From contig LR778135.1 in NCBI GenBank assembly GCA_902810075.1, positions 496,001-560,000 of the forward strand: a DNA stretch of 64,000 bases, in the 5' to 3' direction. Under the pieces are notes generated by a model, which did no database searches, was not told the origin of the DNA, and saw only the letters and a program-made list of their open reading frames with translations. Both the position numbers and the translations under genes were made by a program. Positions 8,352-17,286 of this stretch are shown piece by piece (the first letter of the stretch is position 1; the number at the start of each line of letters is the position of its first letter). Origin of the DNA: Ruminococcaceae bacterium BL-6. Its GTDB lineage: Bacteria > Bacillota > Clostridia > Oscillospirales > Acutalibacteraceae.

Positions 8352-10247
8352 TCACGAAAGCTCGAACATGCCGGTGTAAAGCTGGTAGTATTTTCCCTTC
8401 TGCGCCAGAAGCTCGTCGTGGCTGCCGCGCTCGATGATCCGGCCGTTTTCCAGCACCATGATCGCATTGGCGTTGCGCACGGTGGAAAGCCGGTGGGCGA
8501 TGACGAACACGGTGCGGCCATCCATCAGGCGGTCCATGCCCCGCTGGATATGCTCCTCGGTGCGGGTGTCGATCGAGGAGGTGGCTTCGTCCAGGATCAG
8601 CACGGGCGGGTCGGCGACGGCCGCCCGCGCGATGGCCAGAAGCTGGCGCTGCCCCTGGGAAAGGTTCGCGCCGTCGGCCGTCAGCATCGTATCGTAGCCC
8701 TGCGGCAGGCGGCGGATGAACGAATCCGCGTTCGCGAGCTTCGCGGCGGCCTCGACCTCTTCGTCGGTCGCGTCCAGCCTGCCGTAGCGGATGTTATCGC
8801 GAACGGTTCCGGTGAACAGGTGGGTGTCCTGAAGCACCATGGAAAGCGAGCGCCGCAGGTCGGCTTTTTTGATTTTATTGATGTTGATGCCGTCGTACCG
8901 GATTTTTCCGTCCGGCACGTCGTAAAAGCGATTGATCAGATTCGTGATGGTCGTTTTCCCCGCGCCGGTGGAGCCGACGAAGGCGATTTTCTGTCCGGGC
9001 TTCGCGTAAAGGGAAATGTTGTTCAAAACGGTTTTTCCCTCTTCATACCCGAACACCACGTTGTCGAATTCGACTTTTCCCTCCACTTTCGTGTAGGTGA
9101 TGCTTCCGTCGGCGCGGTGCGGGTGCTTCCAGGCCCAGAAGCCGGTGCGTCCGGCGCTCTCGGTGATCTCGCCGTTCTTCCCGATCTTCGCGTTCACCAG
9201 CGTGACATAGCCGTCGTCCTGTTCCGGCTTCTCGTCGATCACGCTGAAGATCCGCTCCGCGCCGGCCAGCGCCGTCAGAACGGCGTTGAGCTGCTGGGAC
9301 ATCTGCGTGATCGGCATGGAAAAGTTGCGGGTGAACTGCAGAAACGCCACGACCGTGCCGAGGGTGAGGACGGAATAGATCGCAAGGGCGCCGCCCGCGA
9401 TCGCCGTCAGCGCAAATTGAACGTTCGAGAGGTTGCCCATGATGGGCATCAGGATGTTGGCGAAGGTATTGGCGCTGTCCGCGGCGTCGCGCAGGGAGTC
9501 GTTCATTTTGTGGAACTCCTCTTTCGATTTGTTCTCATGACAGAATACCTTCACCACGCGCTGGCCGTCGATCATCTCTTCGATATAGCCGTTGACGCGG
9601 CCGAGCTCCTTCTGCTGGCGCTTGAAGTACGCCCCGCTTTTCCCGCCGATGACCCGGATCACGTTCAGCATTACCACCAGCATCACAATGACGAGGATGG
9701 TCAGCTGCCAGCTGTAGTACACCATCATGACGAAGACGCCGGCGACCGTGATTGCGGAGGACAGAAAGCTGGTCACGCTGGTCGAGAGCATCTCGCGGAT
9801 CGCGTCCGCGTCGTTTGTGAAGCGGCTCATCAGCTCGCCGTGCTGGTGGGAATCGAAATACCGGATCGGAAGGGATTCCAGGCGGGTGAAAAGGTCCACG
9901 CGGATCCGGTACAGCGTGCGGGTGGAAATCTGAAGCATCGCGCGGCTGTACAAATACGAACACAATGCTCCGATCAGGTAGATCAGGGCCATGAGAAGAA
10001 TGGTCCTGACGAATTTCGCCATCAGGCTGCTGCTGTAATGCGAGATCATCGGTGTCAGACAGCCGTCGATGACGACTTTGAGCAGCGCTGTCCCGGCGAT
10101 CTGCGCGCCGGAGCTGATGACGATGGCGACGACTACGAGAAGGAGCAGCAGCTTATAATCCGCCATATAGCGCAAGATCCGTTTCAGGGTCTTTCCGGTA
10201 TCTTTCGGTTTTAAGGTCGGCTTGGTGTTTGGTCCCGGTCTCGGCAT
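8352..10247 (-). CDS. ABC exporter half-transporter, subunit B of a heterodimer
   Basis: This fused membrane-plus-ATPase ABC exporter (631 residues) has six transmembrane helices in the first 340 residues and a nucleotide-binding domain after that. The latter has Walker A GSTGAGKTT, Q-loop LQDTHLF, signature LSQGQRQ and Walker B VLILDEATSSID with an intact catalytic Glu. The LSQGQ signature departs from LSGGQ. It pairs with the degenerate ATP site of the partner gene (10249-11979), as in TM287/288-type heterodimers. I use ATG 10247, one base after the partner's stop and behind AGGAGAAAGGGG, not the start 13 codons upstream. It lies in an operon with a MarR regulator, so drug or lipid export is plausible; the substrate is unknown. 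Confidence 0.92.
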   Translation of the reverse strand: MPRPGPNTKPTLKPKDTGKTLKRILRYMADYKLLLLLVVVAIVISSGAQIAGTALLKVVIDGCLTPMISHYSSSLMAKFVRTILLMALIYLIGALCSYLYSRAMLQISTRTLYRIRVDLFTRLESLPIRYFDSHQHGELMSRFTNDADAIREMLSTSVTSFLSSAITVAGVFVMMVYYSWQLTILVIVMLVVMLNVIRVIGGKSGAYFKRQQKELGRVNGYIEEMIDGQRVVKVFCHENKSKEEFHKMNDSLRDAADSANTFANILMPIMGNLSNVQFALTAIAGGALAIYSVLTLGTVVAFLQFTRNFSMPITQMSQQLNAVLTALAGAERIFSVIDEKPEQDDGYVTLVNAKIGKNGEITESAGRTGFWAWKHPHRADGSITYTKVEGKVEFDNVVFGYEEGKTVLNNISLYAKPGQKIAFVGSTGAGKTTITNLINRFYDVPDGKIRYDGININKIKKADLRRSLSMVLQDTHLFTGTVRDNIRYGRLDATDEEVEAAAKLANADSFIRRLPQGYDTMLTADGANLSQGQRQLLAIARAAVADPPVLILDEATSSIDTRTEEHIQRGMDRLMDGRTVFVIAHRLSTVRNANAIMVLENGRIIERGSHDELLAQKGKYYQLYTGMFELS

Positions 10248-10248
10248 G

Positions 10249-11979
10249 TCACTTCGCCCCTTTCTCCTGGGATTCATAGACTTCACGGTAGATTTCGTTT
10301 GTGCGGAGCAGCTCGTCGTGCGTGCCGATCCCGTTGATCTTTCCGTCGTCCAGCACGATGATCTTGTCCGCGTCGCATACGGATGAAATGCGCTGGGCGA
10401 TGATGATCGCCGTCGTGCCCTTCAGGTCGCGGCGCAGCGCCGTGCGGATTTTGCTGTCCGTCGCGGTGTCCACGGCGCTGGTGGAATCGTCCAGGATGAT
10501 GATCTTCGGATTTTTCAGCAGGGCGCGGGCGATGCACATGCGCTGCTTCTGCCCGCCGGAAAGGTTGGTGCCGCCCTGCTCGAGCCAGGTGTCATATCCG
10601 TTCGGAAGCGACTCGATGAATTCGTGCGCCTGCGCCGACCGGCATGCGGCCTCGATTTCCTCATCCGTCGCGTCCTCGTTGCCCCAGAGCAGGTTTTCAC
10701 GCACGGTTCCGGAAAACAAAACGTTTTTCTGCAAAACCATGGAAACGCTGTTGCGCAGGGTCTCCAGCCGGTAGGCGCGCACGTCGTGCCCTCCCACCAG
10801 CAGCTCGCCGCCGCTCAGGTCGTACAGGCGGGGGATCAGCTGAACCAGCGTGGATTTCGCGGAGCCGGTGCCGCCGATGATGCCGACGGTCTCGCCGGAA
10901 GCGATCGAGAAGGTGATGTGCTCCAGCGTCAGGTTTCCCTCTTTTCCGCCGTAGCGGAACGATGCGTCGCGGAACTCCACGGAGCCATCCCGAAGCTTCA
11001 GGTCCGGGTCGGCCGCGTCGTCGGTCAGGTCGCTCGCTTCATCCAGCACCTCGGTGATGCGGCCCGCCGAAGCGCGCGACAGCACCAGAATGATGAAGAT
11101 CATCGAGATCATCATCAGTGAGATCAGAATCTGAGAGATATAGCTGATAAAGCTGGAAAGCTGCCCGAGCTCCATGCCGCCCGTGATCACCAGATTCCCG
11201 CCGAACCACAGCACGGAGATGATGCACGCGAACATGGTCGTCTGAAGGATCGGCATGTTCAGAATCACGAGCTTTTCCGCCATGAACTGCGCTCTGCGCA
11301 GATCGTCCGCGCTTTCCCGGAATTTTTTGTCCTCGTGCTCCTCGCGCACGAAGGCCTTCACCACGCGGATGCCGATCAGATTTTCCTGGACCGAGGCGTT
11401 GATCGCGTCGTACTTTGCCAGCATCTTCCGGAATCTGGAATAGGCGGCGTGCACGATCAGGAAAATCGCCGTGCCCAGAATGGGGATCGCCACCAGGAAC
11501 ACGACCGAAAGCCTGCGGCTGATGAGCACCGCCATCAGCGTGGCGCCGATCATCATGAGGGGCGCGCGGAAGCCGAGCCGGATGATCATCATGAACGCGT
11601 TCTGCAGGTTGGTCACATCCGTCGTGAGCCGCGTGATCAGCGAGGCGGTGGAAAAATGGTCGATATTGGAAAACGAAAAATCCTGCACCCGGTCAAACAG
11701 AGCATTGCGCACGTTCCGCGAAAACCCGGTGCTCGCTTTTGCGGAATACCTTCCGGCCATCGCTCCGAAAAAAAGCGAGACCACCGCCATCGCCACCATC
11801 ACCGCGCCCATGCTCACGGTGTAGCGGATGCCGCCGCTGCCCAGGATGCCGTTGTCGATGATCGCCGCCATCAAAAAAGGGATCAGGATCTCCATGATCA
11901 CTTCCCCCACGATGAAAAGCGGCGTGATAATGGCATATTTTTTGTATTCCCCCAAAAGGGAGAACAGTTTTTTCAGCAT
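10249..11979 (-). CDS. ABC exporter half-transporter, subunit A with degenerate ATP site
   Basis: This is the partner subunit (576 residues) of the exporter encoded just downstream. An N-terminal six-helix membrane domain is followed by an ATPase domain with Walker A GGTGSAKST, Q-loop VLQKNVLFSGT, signature LSGGQKQR and Walker B IIILDDSTSAVD. The usual catalytic Glu after Walker B is Asp here, which marks this subunit as the carrier of the non-hydrolysing site of a heterodimeric exporter. The Walker A loop also has Ala where Gly is usual. ATG 11979 follows AGAAGGAATTTC. The MarR gene lies 45 bases upstream on the same strand, and subunit B starts 1 base after the stop. Confidence 0.93.
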   Translation of the reverse strand: MLKKLFSLLGEYKKYAIITPLFIVGEVIMEILIPFLMAAIIDNGILGSGGIRYTVSMGAVMVAMAVVSLFFGAMAGRYSAKASTGFSRNVRNALFDRVQDFSFSNIDHFSTASLITRLTTDVTNLQNAFMMIIRLGFRAPLMMIGATLMAVLISRRLSVVFLVAIPILGTAIFLIVHAAYSRFRKMLAKYDAINASVQENLIGIRVVKAFVREEHEDKKFRESADDLRRAQFMAEKLVILNMPILQTTMFACIISVLWFGGNLVITGGMELGQLSSFISYISQILISLMMISMIFIILVLSRASAGRITEVLDEASDLTDDAADPDLKLRDGSVEFRDASFRYGGKEGNLTLEHITFSIASGETVGIIGGTGSAKSTLVQLIPRLYDLSGGELLVGGHDVRAYRLETLRNSVSMVLQKNVLFSGTVRENLLWGNEDATDEEIEAACRSAQAHEFIESLPNGYDTWLEQGGTNLSGGQKQRMCIARALLKNPKIIILDDSTSAVDTATDSKIRTALRRDLKGTTAIIIAQRISSVCDADKIIVLDDGKINGIGTHDELLRTNEIYREVYESQEKGAK

Positions 11980-12024
11980 GAAATTCCTTCTTTCGTAAAG
12001 TCGGGGAAATGCCTGCGGAGCCGC

Positions 12025-12501
12025 TTACCGCCGCGGGCCGCATGAGCCTTCGCAGAGGTTCGCGGAAACGCGGCGCAGCAGACGGCGGAGCAGCGCCGTC
12101 TCTTCGGGGCTCATGCCTTGGGTGACCTGGGCCTCCTGCCGGTACAGCAACCCGGCAATGACGCGCCTCAGGTCCCTTCCCTTCTGCGTGACGGTGATCC
12201 GTTTGGCGCGCGCGTCCGTTTCGCAGGGCGAGCGCATCAGAAAGCCGCCTTTTTCCAGATACCCCATGATGCTGGTGATCGTGGAGCTCCTCATGGAAAA
12301 AAAGGCTTCGATATCCTTCTGATAAACAGGTTTCTCCTGATTGTGCAGGATAAACAGAAGGATTTTCGACTGCCTGCTCGTGATCCCGTATTCGGCGAGG
12401 ATGCCGTTCTGCTGCACGTCGAGTTGATGCGCGATAAAGTCCAGCGTAATGGGGATCAGGGGAAGCTCCGCATGTTCCGTATGTTCCATCAAATAAGACA
12501 C
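12025..12501 (-). CDS. MarR-family transcriptional regulator
   Basis: This 158-residue winged-helix regulator is very likely the local repressor of the exporter operon. ILAEYGITSRQSKILLFIL and the following KDIEAFFSMRSSTITSIMGYLEKGGFL form the helix-turn-helix. The DARAKRITVTQKGRDL segment is the wing (the D.R.K.I.LT.KG pattern typical of MarR). It is first in the operon with the two ABC genes, an arrangement well known for MarR-controlled multidrug exporters. The annotated start is a GTG; ATG four codons inside is possible, and neither has a strong ribosome binding site. The cognate ligand cannot be read from sequence. Confidence 0.9.
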   Translation of the reverse strand: MSYLMEHTEHAELPLIPITLDFIAHQLDVQQNGILAEYGITSRQSKILLFILHNQEKPVYQKDIEAFFSMRSSTITSIMGYLEKGGFLMRSPCETDARAKRITVTQKGRDLRRVIAGLLYRQEAQVTQGMSPEETALLRRLLRRVSANLCEGSCGPRR

Positions 12502-12543
12502 CGCCGTTCTGTTTAGCTCGAATTCTAGGCATTACAATTTTAT

Positions 12544-12572
12544 ACTATAATGCCGTGGGCGAAAAAAGTCAA
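12544..12572 (-). promoter_or_regulatory. Promoter of the marR-ABC operon
   Basis: On the minus strand TTGACT, a 17-base spacer and TATAGT. The predicted start is near 12537. An imperfect palindrome centred on GAATTC lies just downstream (about 12518-12530) and is a candidate MarR operator (inference). Confidence 0.65.
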
Positions 12573-12592
12573 GAGCGGTTTGGAAAGGATTG

Positions 12593-12647
12593 AAAAAAGG
12601 GAGGGACGCTTCCCGGCAGGTTCCGAAAACCCGCCGGGAAGCGTCCC
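12593..12647 (-). terminator. Terminator of the yfhO-glycosyltransferase operon
   Basis: A 15-bp stem GGGACGCTTCCCGGC with its complement; on the minus strand it is followed by CCC and six T. It ends the minus-strand operon just after the glycosyltransferase stop. Confidence 0.9.
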
Positions 12648-12668
12648 GCGGCAAAGCGCCGGGAAGCT

Positions 12669-13616
12669 TTATTTCAGAAGCTGTTCGATGGTGTAGCGCG
12701 GCCTGTCCTTGACCTCGCTGTAAATTTTCCCCACATAGCACCCGACGACGCCGACGCACAGAAGCTGGATTCCGCCAAGGAGCCAGATGGAGCAGACGAT
12801 GGCCGTCCAGCCCGCCACCGCGTTGCCGGTGAAATACGAGATCAGCGCGTAGAGAAGCCCCAGCACGCTCAGAACCGAAACGAGGATGCCGAGGTTCGCG
12901 ATGATCCGGAGCGGCTTTACGCTGAACGACGTGACGCCGTCCAGCGCGAAGGCGATCATTTTTTTCAGCGGGTATTTCGATTCCCCGGCAAAGCGCTCGT
13001 TCCGGTCGTAGGTGACGCATCCGCTCTGGAAGCCGATCAGCGGCACGATGCCGCGCAGGAACAGGTTGGTCTCGCGGTATTCGCTCAGCGCGTCGAGCGC
13101 GCGGCGGCTCATCAGGCGGTAATCCGCGTGGTTGTACACCAGCTCCACGCCGAGGAGCTGCATAAACCGGTAAAATCCCTGCGCGGTCGTGCGCTTGAAA
13201 AACGTGTCGGTCTCGCGCTTGTTCCGCACGCCGTACACGACGTCGCACCCCTGCAGGAATTTCTTTACGAACTGGTCGAGCACGCCGATGTCGTCCTGAA
13301 GGTCGGCGTCCAGGCTGACGGCGCAGTCTGCGGATGCCCGCGCGGTCATCAGCCCGGCCAGAAGCGCGTTCTGGTGGCCGCGGTTATGCGAGAGCTTCAC
13401 GCCGCACACCAGCGGGTTTTCCCCGTGGTATTCCGAGATCAGCTCCCACGTTCTGTCGTGGCTTCCGTCGTCGACGAAAAGCATGCGGCTTTCCGGGGAC
13501 GCGAGCTCGTCGTGAATCATGGAGTTCAGCTTTGCGGTCAGCCGCTTTATGGTTTCCGGAAGAACTTCCTCCTCGTTGTAACAGGGAATGACAAGATAGA
13601 CGATCGGTATTTTCAT
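12669..13616 (-). CDS. GT2-family polyprenyl-phosphate glycosyltransferase (GtrB/DPM-like)
   Basis: This 315-residue membrane-attached glycosyltransferase has an N-terminal GT-A domain (YLVIPCYNEEEVLPETI, FVDDGSHDRTWELI, SHNRGHQNALLAGL, and DXD in SLDADLQDD). Two C-terminal transmembrane helices follow at about residues 235-295. Enzymes of this layout transfer a sugar from a nucleotide donor to undecaprenyl phosphate at the inner face of the membrane. Its gene starts 8 bases after the yfhO-like gene. YfhO-type proteins are GT-C-like enzymes that use lipid-linked sugars, so the pair probably makes and then uses a lipid-linked sugar to decorate wall polymers (inference). The sugar is unknown. 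Confidence 0.9.
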   Translation of the reverse strand: MKIPIVYLVIPCYNEEEVLPETIKRLTAKLNSMIHDELASPESRMLFVDDGSHDRTWELISEYHGENPLVCGVKLSHNRGHQNALLAGLMTARASADCAVSLDADLQDDIGVLDQFVKKFLQGCDVVYGVRNKRETDTFFKRTTAQGFYRFMQLLGVELVYNHADYRLMSRRALDALSEYRETNLFLRGIVPLIGFQSGCVTYDRNERFAGESKYPLKKMIAFALDGVTSFSVKPLRIIANLGILVSVLSVLGLLYALISYFTGNAVAGWTAIVCSIWLLGGIQLLCVGVVGCYVGKIYSEVKDRPRYTIEQLLK

Positions 13617-13624
13617 CTTTGAAA

Positions 13625-16054
13625 TTACTCCTCCGTGTTGTTTTCCTCCGCATCCTTCGGCCGGGCCGAAATGCGGAAGACCGTGCGCCGGTGCTCCTGT
13701 TTGTTTTTCCGGTCGCCTCTGCGCACGAGGATCAGGTACGCTGCGAACAGCGCCGCGCCCCCCGCCCCGGCCAGAATCCCGAGCGTCAGCCCGGGGGTGC
13801 GGTAGTTGAAGCGGATCTGCGAGGTCCCGGCAGGCACTTTCACCGCCATAAAGCCGACGCTCACCTTTTCCACCTCGGCCGGCTTTCCGTTTACCGTGGC
13901 GCTCCAGCCCTCCTCATAGGGGACGCTGAAAAAGACGAGGCGCTCCTTTTCCGACGTGAAGCGGGCGGAAAAGCCGCCGCTGTCGCGTGAGAAGGCGGTG
14001 CACGCCATGCTTTTGCGGGCCAGGCAGTTTTCAAAATATTCGTTTTGGCTGTATTCCATTTCGTCCGTGTCAAGCCGGGTGAGCAGGCCGCCGTATTTTT
14101 TGGCCTGCTCGTCCGTGAGCACCATCGCGCGCAGCAGCAGCAGGTGGCGGTTCGACTCATCCTCCGCGTCGTACTGCGCGCGCGTGACGTAGTTGTCATA
14201 GCTGAAGCCGAACGGGATATAATATTCGTTCTCCCATACGTCGAACCCGTTCTGGGTGCCGTAATACTTCCAGCCCGGCATTTCGGGGGAAAGGCGGTTC
14301 GGCCCGCCGAAGTGCTTCGCGTCCCGGATGCCGTCGAACAGCCAGCGGCAGGATGTCAGCGCCCGCAGGCCGTAGGTGGAGGTGTCCGGCCGCGAGCCGA
14401 CGTCGCGCGTGACGCCGATGGTCGGGTAGAATTCCATGATGGAGCCGGGCACAATGCTGTGGAACGCCTGGATGCTCGGGATCTGCCAGAACATGGCCTG
14501 GTTGTCCATCGCGTTGTAAAAATCGGAGCGGCAGTTCTTTGTGTCCGGCAGATTGAGATCCGCCCCGCCGTTCAGGGCATAAGGGATGACCTCGTTGTGC
14601 GCATCCTCGGACTGGGTCTTCCCCAGCGCGATGAAGAACAGGGAATACAGAAGCGAAACGAACGCGACGCCGCACAGCGCCCTGTGCAGAAACAGCCTGC
14701 GGTTCCGTTTGTAATATTTGAAAATCATCGTGAGAAGGAGAAGGCTGAGAAGGGCGATCGCGACATAGGCCCAGAACCGCGTGGGGTATTCCTCCAGCCC
14801 GTAGGTCTTTGTCTGCACGCCGTTGTTCGTCTTCGTGTCCGGCATCAGGCCGATGGGCAGGGCGATGCCGAGCGTGATGCCCAGCACCCACAGGATCGCG
14901 CGCCGCCAGTCGCTCGCCTCCCGCTCCAGCGCGATCAGCGTCGCGAGGCACATCATCAGCACCAGCATGTAGAACCACCGCGCGTAATACGAGGAGTTGA
15001 AAAGCTGGAACGCCGAATTCAGCACCGGCACCATCATCATGAAAAACAGGATCCACAGCACCTTTTTCAGCCAGTGGCTGCGGCGGCTCTGCAGGAACGC
15101 GAACACGCCCGTCATGCTGAACAGCGGCAGCCAGGCGCCCAGCGAAGCCCATTTCGCCTCGGAATTCGGGGTGAAGTTCGGCCGCGCGGGGATGTCCGGC
15201 GGGAAGAAGAAGCATTCCAGAATGTGGATGTACCGCTGGTTCCAGCCGTACAGAAGCGCGTTCCAGCCGTTCGGCGGGTTGTCGACGCGCGGGTTCTGGA
15301 TCACGGCCATCACCGTGGGGACGAGCAGGCCGCACGCCATCATTACCCCGAGCACCGATTCCAGCGCCAGCAGCAGGAAATCGCGCAGGCTGATGTGCCA
15401 GCTTCCGCACAGCATGCGGACGATCCAGTAGATCAGGCAGAAGGTGACCTGTCCCACAAAAAAGTAATAATTGACAAAGCAGCTTGCGAAAACCGTCACC
15501 GCGAACACGCCCCTGCGGCGGTGATACATGTATTCATCCATCGCCCACAGCAGAAGCGGGAACACGATGATGGCCTCGTGAAAATGGTTGAAAAAGATGT
15601 TGTAGACGGAGAACCCCGAAAACGCATACAGCATGCCGCCCAGCACCGCGTATTCCGGGTCACGGACGTACCGGGTCAGGTAAAGGCAGCCGGCAAAGCC
15701 GGCGCACCCGAATTTCAGGATGAGCAGGGGGCCCATCAGATAGGGCACCGCCGCGCTGGGGAACGGGATCGTCAGCCAGAAAAACGGGCTGCCCAGCAGA
15801 TAGAACGAGTACGAGCCGACAAAGTTCGCGCCCAGATCCGTCGTCCAGCTCCACCCGATGTACCCGCTGCGCACCGCGTCGTGGCACATCTGGTAAAACG
15901 GGACCTGCTGCACGTTAAAATCCCCGTAAAACAAAAAATAGCCGTTGTCGACGATCAGAAACGGCAGAAAAACAGCGAAGGCGAGGGCAAGGCTGTAAAC
16001 AAACGCTTTTAAAAGGTGATTTTCCCGCCAGGCTGCTTTGGAAAGCAAATTCAA
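13625..16054 (-). CDS. YfhO-family multi-spanning membrane glycosyltransferase
   Basis: This large polytopic membrane protein (809 residues) has about a dozen transmembrane helices, a long extracellular part from about residue 490 and one C-terminal helix near LTLGILAGAGGAALFAAYL. Motifs such as NGYFLFYGDFNVQQVPFY and the TDLGANFVGSYSFYLLGSPF segment are typical of YfhO proteins, which glycosylate lipoteichoic acid or related polymers in Firmicutes. I chose TTG 16054, about ten bases behind GGAGG; the in-frame ORF continues upstream without a better signal. The glycosyltransferase gene downstream is only 8 bases away, so both are co-transcribed. The last 25 residues are basic, with a DAEENNTEE tail. 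Confidence 0.85.
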   Translation of the reverse strand: MNLLSKAAWRENHLLKAFVYSLALAFAVFLPFLIVDNGYFLFYGDFNVQQVPFYQMCHDAVRSGYIGWSWTTDLGANFVGSYSFYLLGSPFFWLTIPFPSAAVPYLMGPLLILKFGCAGFAGCLYLTRYVRDPEYAVLGGMLYAFSGFSVYNIFFNHFHEAIIVFPLLLWAMDEYMYHRRRGVFAVTVFASCFVNYYFFVGQVTFCLIYWIVRMLCGSWHISLRDFLLLALESVLGVMMACGLLVPTVMAVIQNPRVDNPPNGWNALLYGWNQRYIHILECFFFPPDIPARPNFTPNSEAKWASLGAWLPLFSMTGVFAFLQSRRSHWLKKVLWILFFMMMVPVLNSAFQLFNSSYYARWFYMLVLMMCLATLIALEREASDWRRAILWVLGITLGIALPIGLMPDTKTNNGVQTKTYGLEEYPTRFWAYVAIALLSLLLLTMIFKYYKRNRRLFLHRALCGVAFVSLLYSLFFIALGKTQSEDAHNEVIPYALNGGADLNLPDTKNCRSDFYNAMDNQAMFWQIPSIQAFHSIVPGSIMEFYPTIGVTRDVGSRPDTSTYGLRALTSCRWLFDGIRDAKHFGGPNRLSPEMPGWKYYGTQNGFDVWENEYYIPFGFSYDNYVTRAQYDAEDESNRHLLLLRAMVLTDEQAKKYGGLLTRLDTDEMEYSQNEYFENCLARKSMACTAFSRDSGGFSARFTSEKERLVFFSVPYEEGWSATVNGKPAEVEKVSVGFMAVKVPAGTSQIRFNYRTPGLTLGILAGAGGAALFAAYLILVRRGDRKNKQEHRRTVFRISARPKDAEENNTEE

Positions 16055-16296
16055 GCCGGTCACTCCTCCGTAAAAATTACCCGACGGCGATTTCAAAAAC
16101 GGGGTGGAAGGATTTCGCCGCTTCCCCCAAGGGAAGCGGCGCGGCATCCCGCTTTGAAACCGCCGCAGGGAACGCTGACCGAATGGAGAGCGCTGTACTC
16201 GGAATCAATCAATAGTGCTATTCTATCATGATGAACAAAGCAGGGCGTCCGTTTTTGTGCGCAAAAGTGGTCAGACATGCAAAGCTTATCATGATT

Positions 16297-16357
16297 CAAT
16301 GTTCTCTCAGGCGTCGGAAGCTTCGCTTCCGCTAACGCCGTGAGGTTATTATAGCAT
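16297..16357 (-). repeat. Single copy of the 70-bp palindromic repeat family
   Basis: One unit of the family found in the 22341-23100 array, with a TTC loop in the GGAAGC/GCTTCC hairpin. Read on the minus strand it begins with the extended -10-like TGCTATAAT and points at the yfhO-like gene. About 100 bases of flanking sequence (16200-16297) also resemble the flank of the copy at 40365. Confidence 0.85.
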
Positions 16358-16389
16358 ACGAATTCCTTTAAAAGAAAGGGGAAAGCTGT

Positions 16390-16458
16390 AAATTGTAAAA
16401 TAACAAATTGTAAAATAATTTCCGGATGATTGTCTGATCGGGAAATCCCTGCTATAAT
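16390..16458 (+). promoter_or_regulatory. Promoter of the yfbR-like gene with a 14-bp direct repeat upstream
   Basis: TTGTCT (16430), 17-base spacer, TATAAT (16453). Just upstream AAATTGTAAAATAA is repeated exactly at 16390 and 16405 (period 15). The repeat could be an activator or repressor site, or an AT-rich UP element. Confidence 0.65.
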
Positions 16459-16534
16459 AAAAAAATAATGTCGGTTTCTGCGGCATTCCGCCGGAACGAT
16501 TGGAAAATCATACAGAAAGAGGGCGCAGCGAAGG

Positions 16535-17131
16535 ATGTTCCATTTTTATGCAATGCTTTCCCGCATGAAGCTGATCAACCGCTGGGGCCTGATGCGCAAC
16601 ACCCGCAGCGAAAACATCTGCGAGCACAGCTTCGACGCCGCGGTCATCGCGCACGCGCTGGCCGTCCTGCGCAACCGGCGCTTCGGGGGGAACGTCAGCC
16701 CCGAGCGCGCGGCGGTTCTGGCCATGTATCACGATGCGACCGAAATCCTCACCGGCGACCTTCCGACGCCCGTTAAATATAATAACCCGGAAATCCGGGA
16801 AGCATACCGGCAGGTGGAAAAAGCGGCGCAGAAAAGGCTGCTCTCCCTTCTGCCGGAGGATCTTCGCTCCGACTACGCCCCGCTGCTCGAACGGAACGGC
16901 GGGGCCGACGCGCCGCTGATTCCGCTGGTGCGCGCGGCGGACAAGATTTCCGCCCTGATCAAATGCGTGGAGGAGCGCCGGATGGGCAACACGGAATTCC
17001 GCGAGGCCGAGCAGTCGCTGCGCTCCGCCGTGAAGGAGATGAATCTGCCCGAAGCAGACTGCTTTCTCGAAGAATTCCTGCCGTCGTACGAGCTGACTCT
17101 GGACGAGCAGGGCACTTTAAGAAAATTGTAA
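16535..17131 (+). CDS. yfbR: YfbR-like 5'-deoxynucleotidase (HD domain)
   Basis: This HD-superfamily phosphohydrolase has 198 residues. YfbR removes phosphate from deoxyribonucleoside 5'-monophosphates. Its hallmark blocks are present: NRWGLMRNTRSENICEHSFD (first His), LAMYHDATEILTGDLPTPVK (the HD pair, with the Glu/Asp that polarises water) and VRAADKISALIKC (the last Asp). Length equals the E. coli enzyme. ATG 16535 follows GGGCGCAGCGAAGGATGTTCC, a weak binding site. It is a stand-alone gene behind its own promoter at 16430. Confidence 0.9.
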   Translation: MFHFYAMLSRMKLINRWGLMRNTRSENICEHSFDAAVIAHALAVLRNRRFGGNVSPERAAVLAMYHDATEILTGDLPTPVKYNNPEIREAYRQVEKAAQKRLLSLLPEDLRSDYAPLLERNGGADAPLIPLVRAADKISALIKCVEERRMGNTEFREAEQSLRSAVKEMNLPEADCFLEEFLPSYELTLDEQGTLRKL

Positions 17132-17286
17132 GTTTTTGCAAATAATATAATTCCAAAAAGATATTATAATAGAAGGGTTATCTTATATAGTTAGAAGATA
17201 AGTTTAAAAATCGCACGGAATCGCCGAAAATAATCCAGAGCCGGGTCTTTGCCCGCCTGAAACATTTTAAAACAAGGGATGATGTT

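Noticed and set aside
8292..10214. 640-residue plus-strand ORF opposite the ABC exporter
   Set aside because: Antisense shadow of a GC-rich gene; its His/Arg/Asp-rich composition matches no protein family, while the minus strand carries complete ABC motifs.
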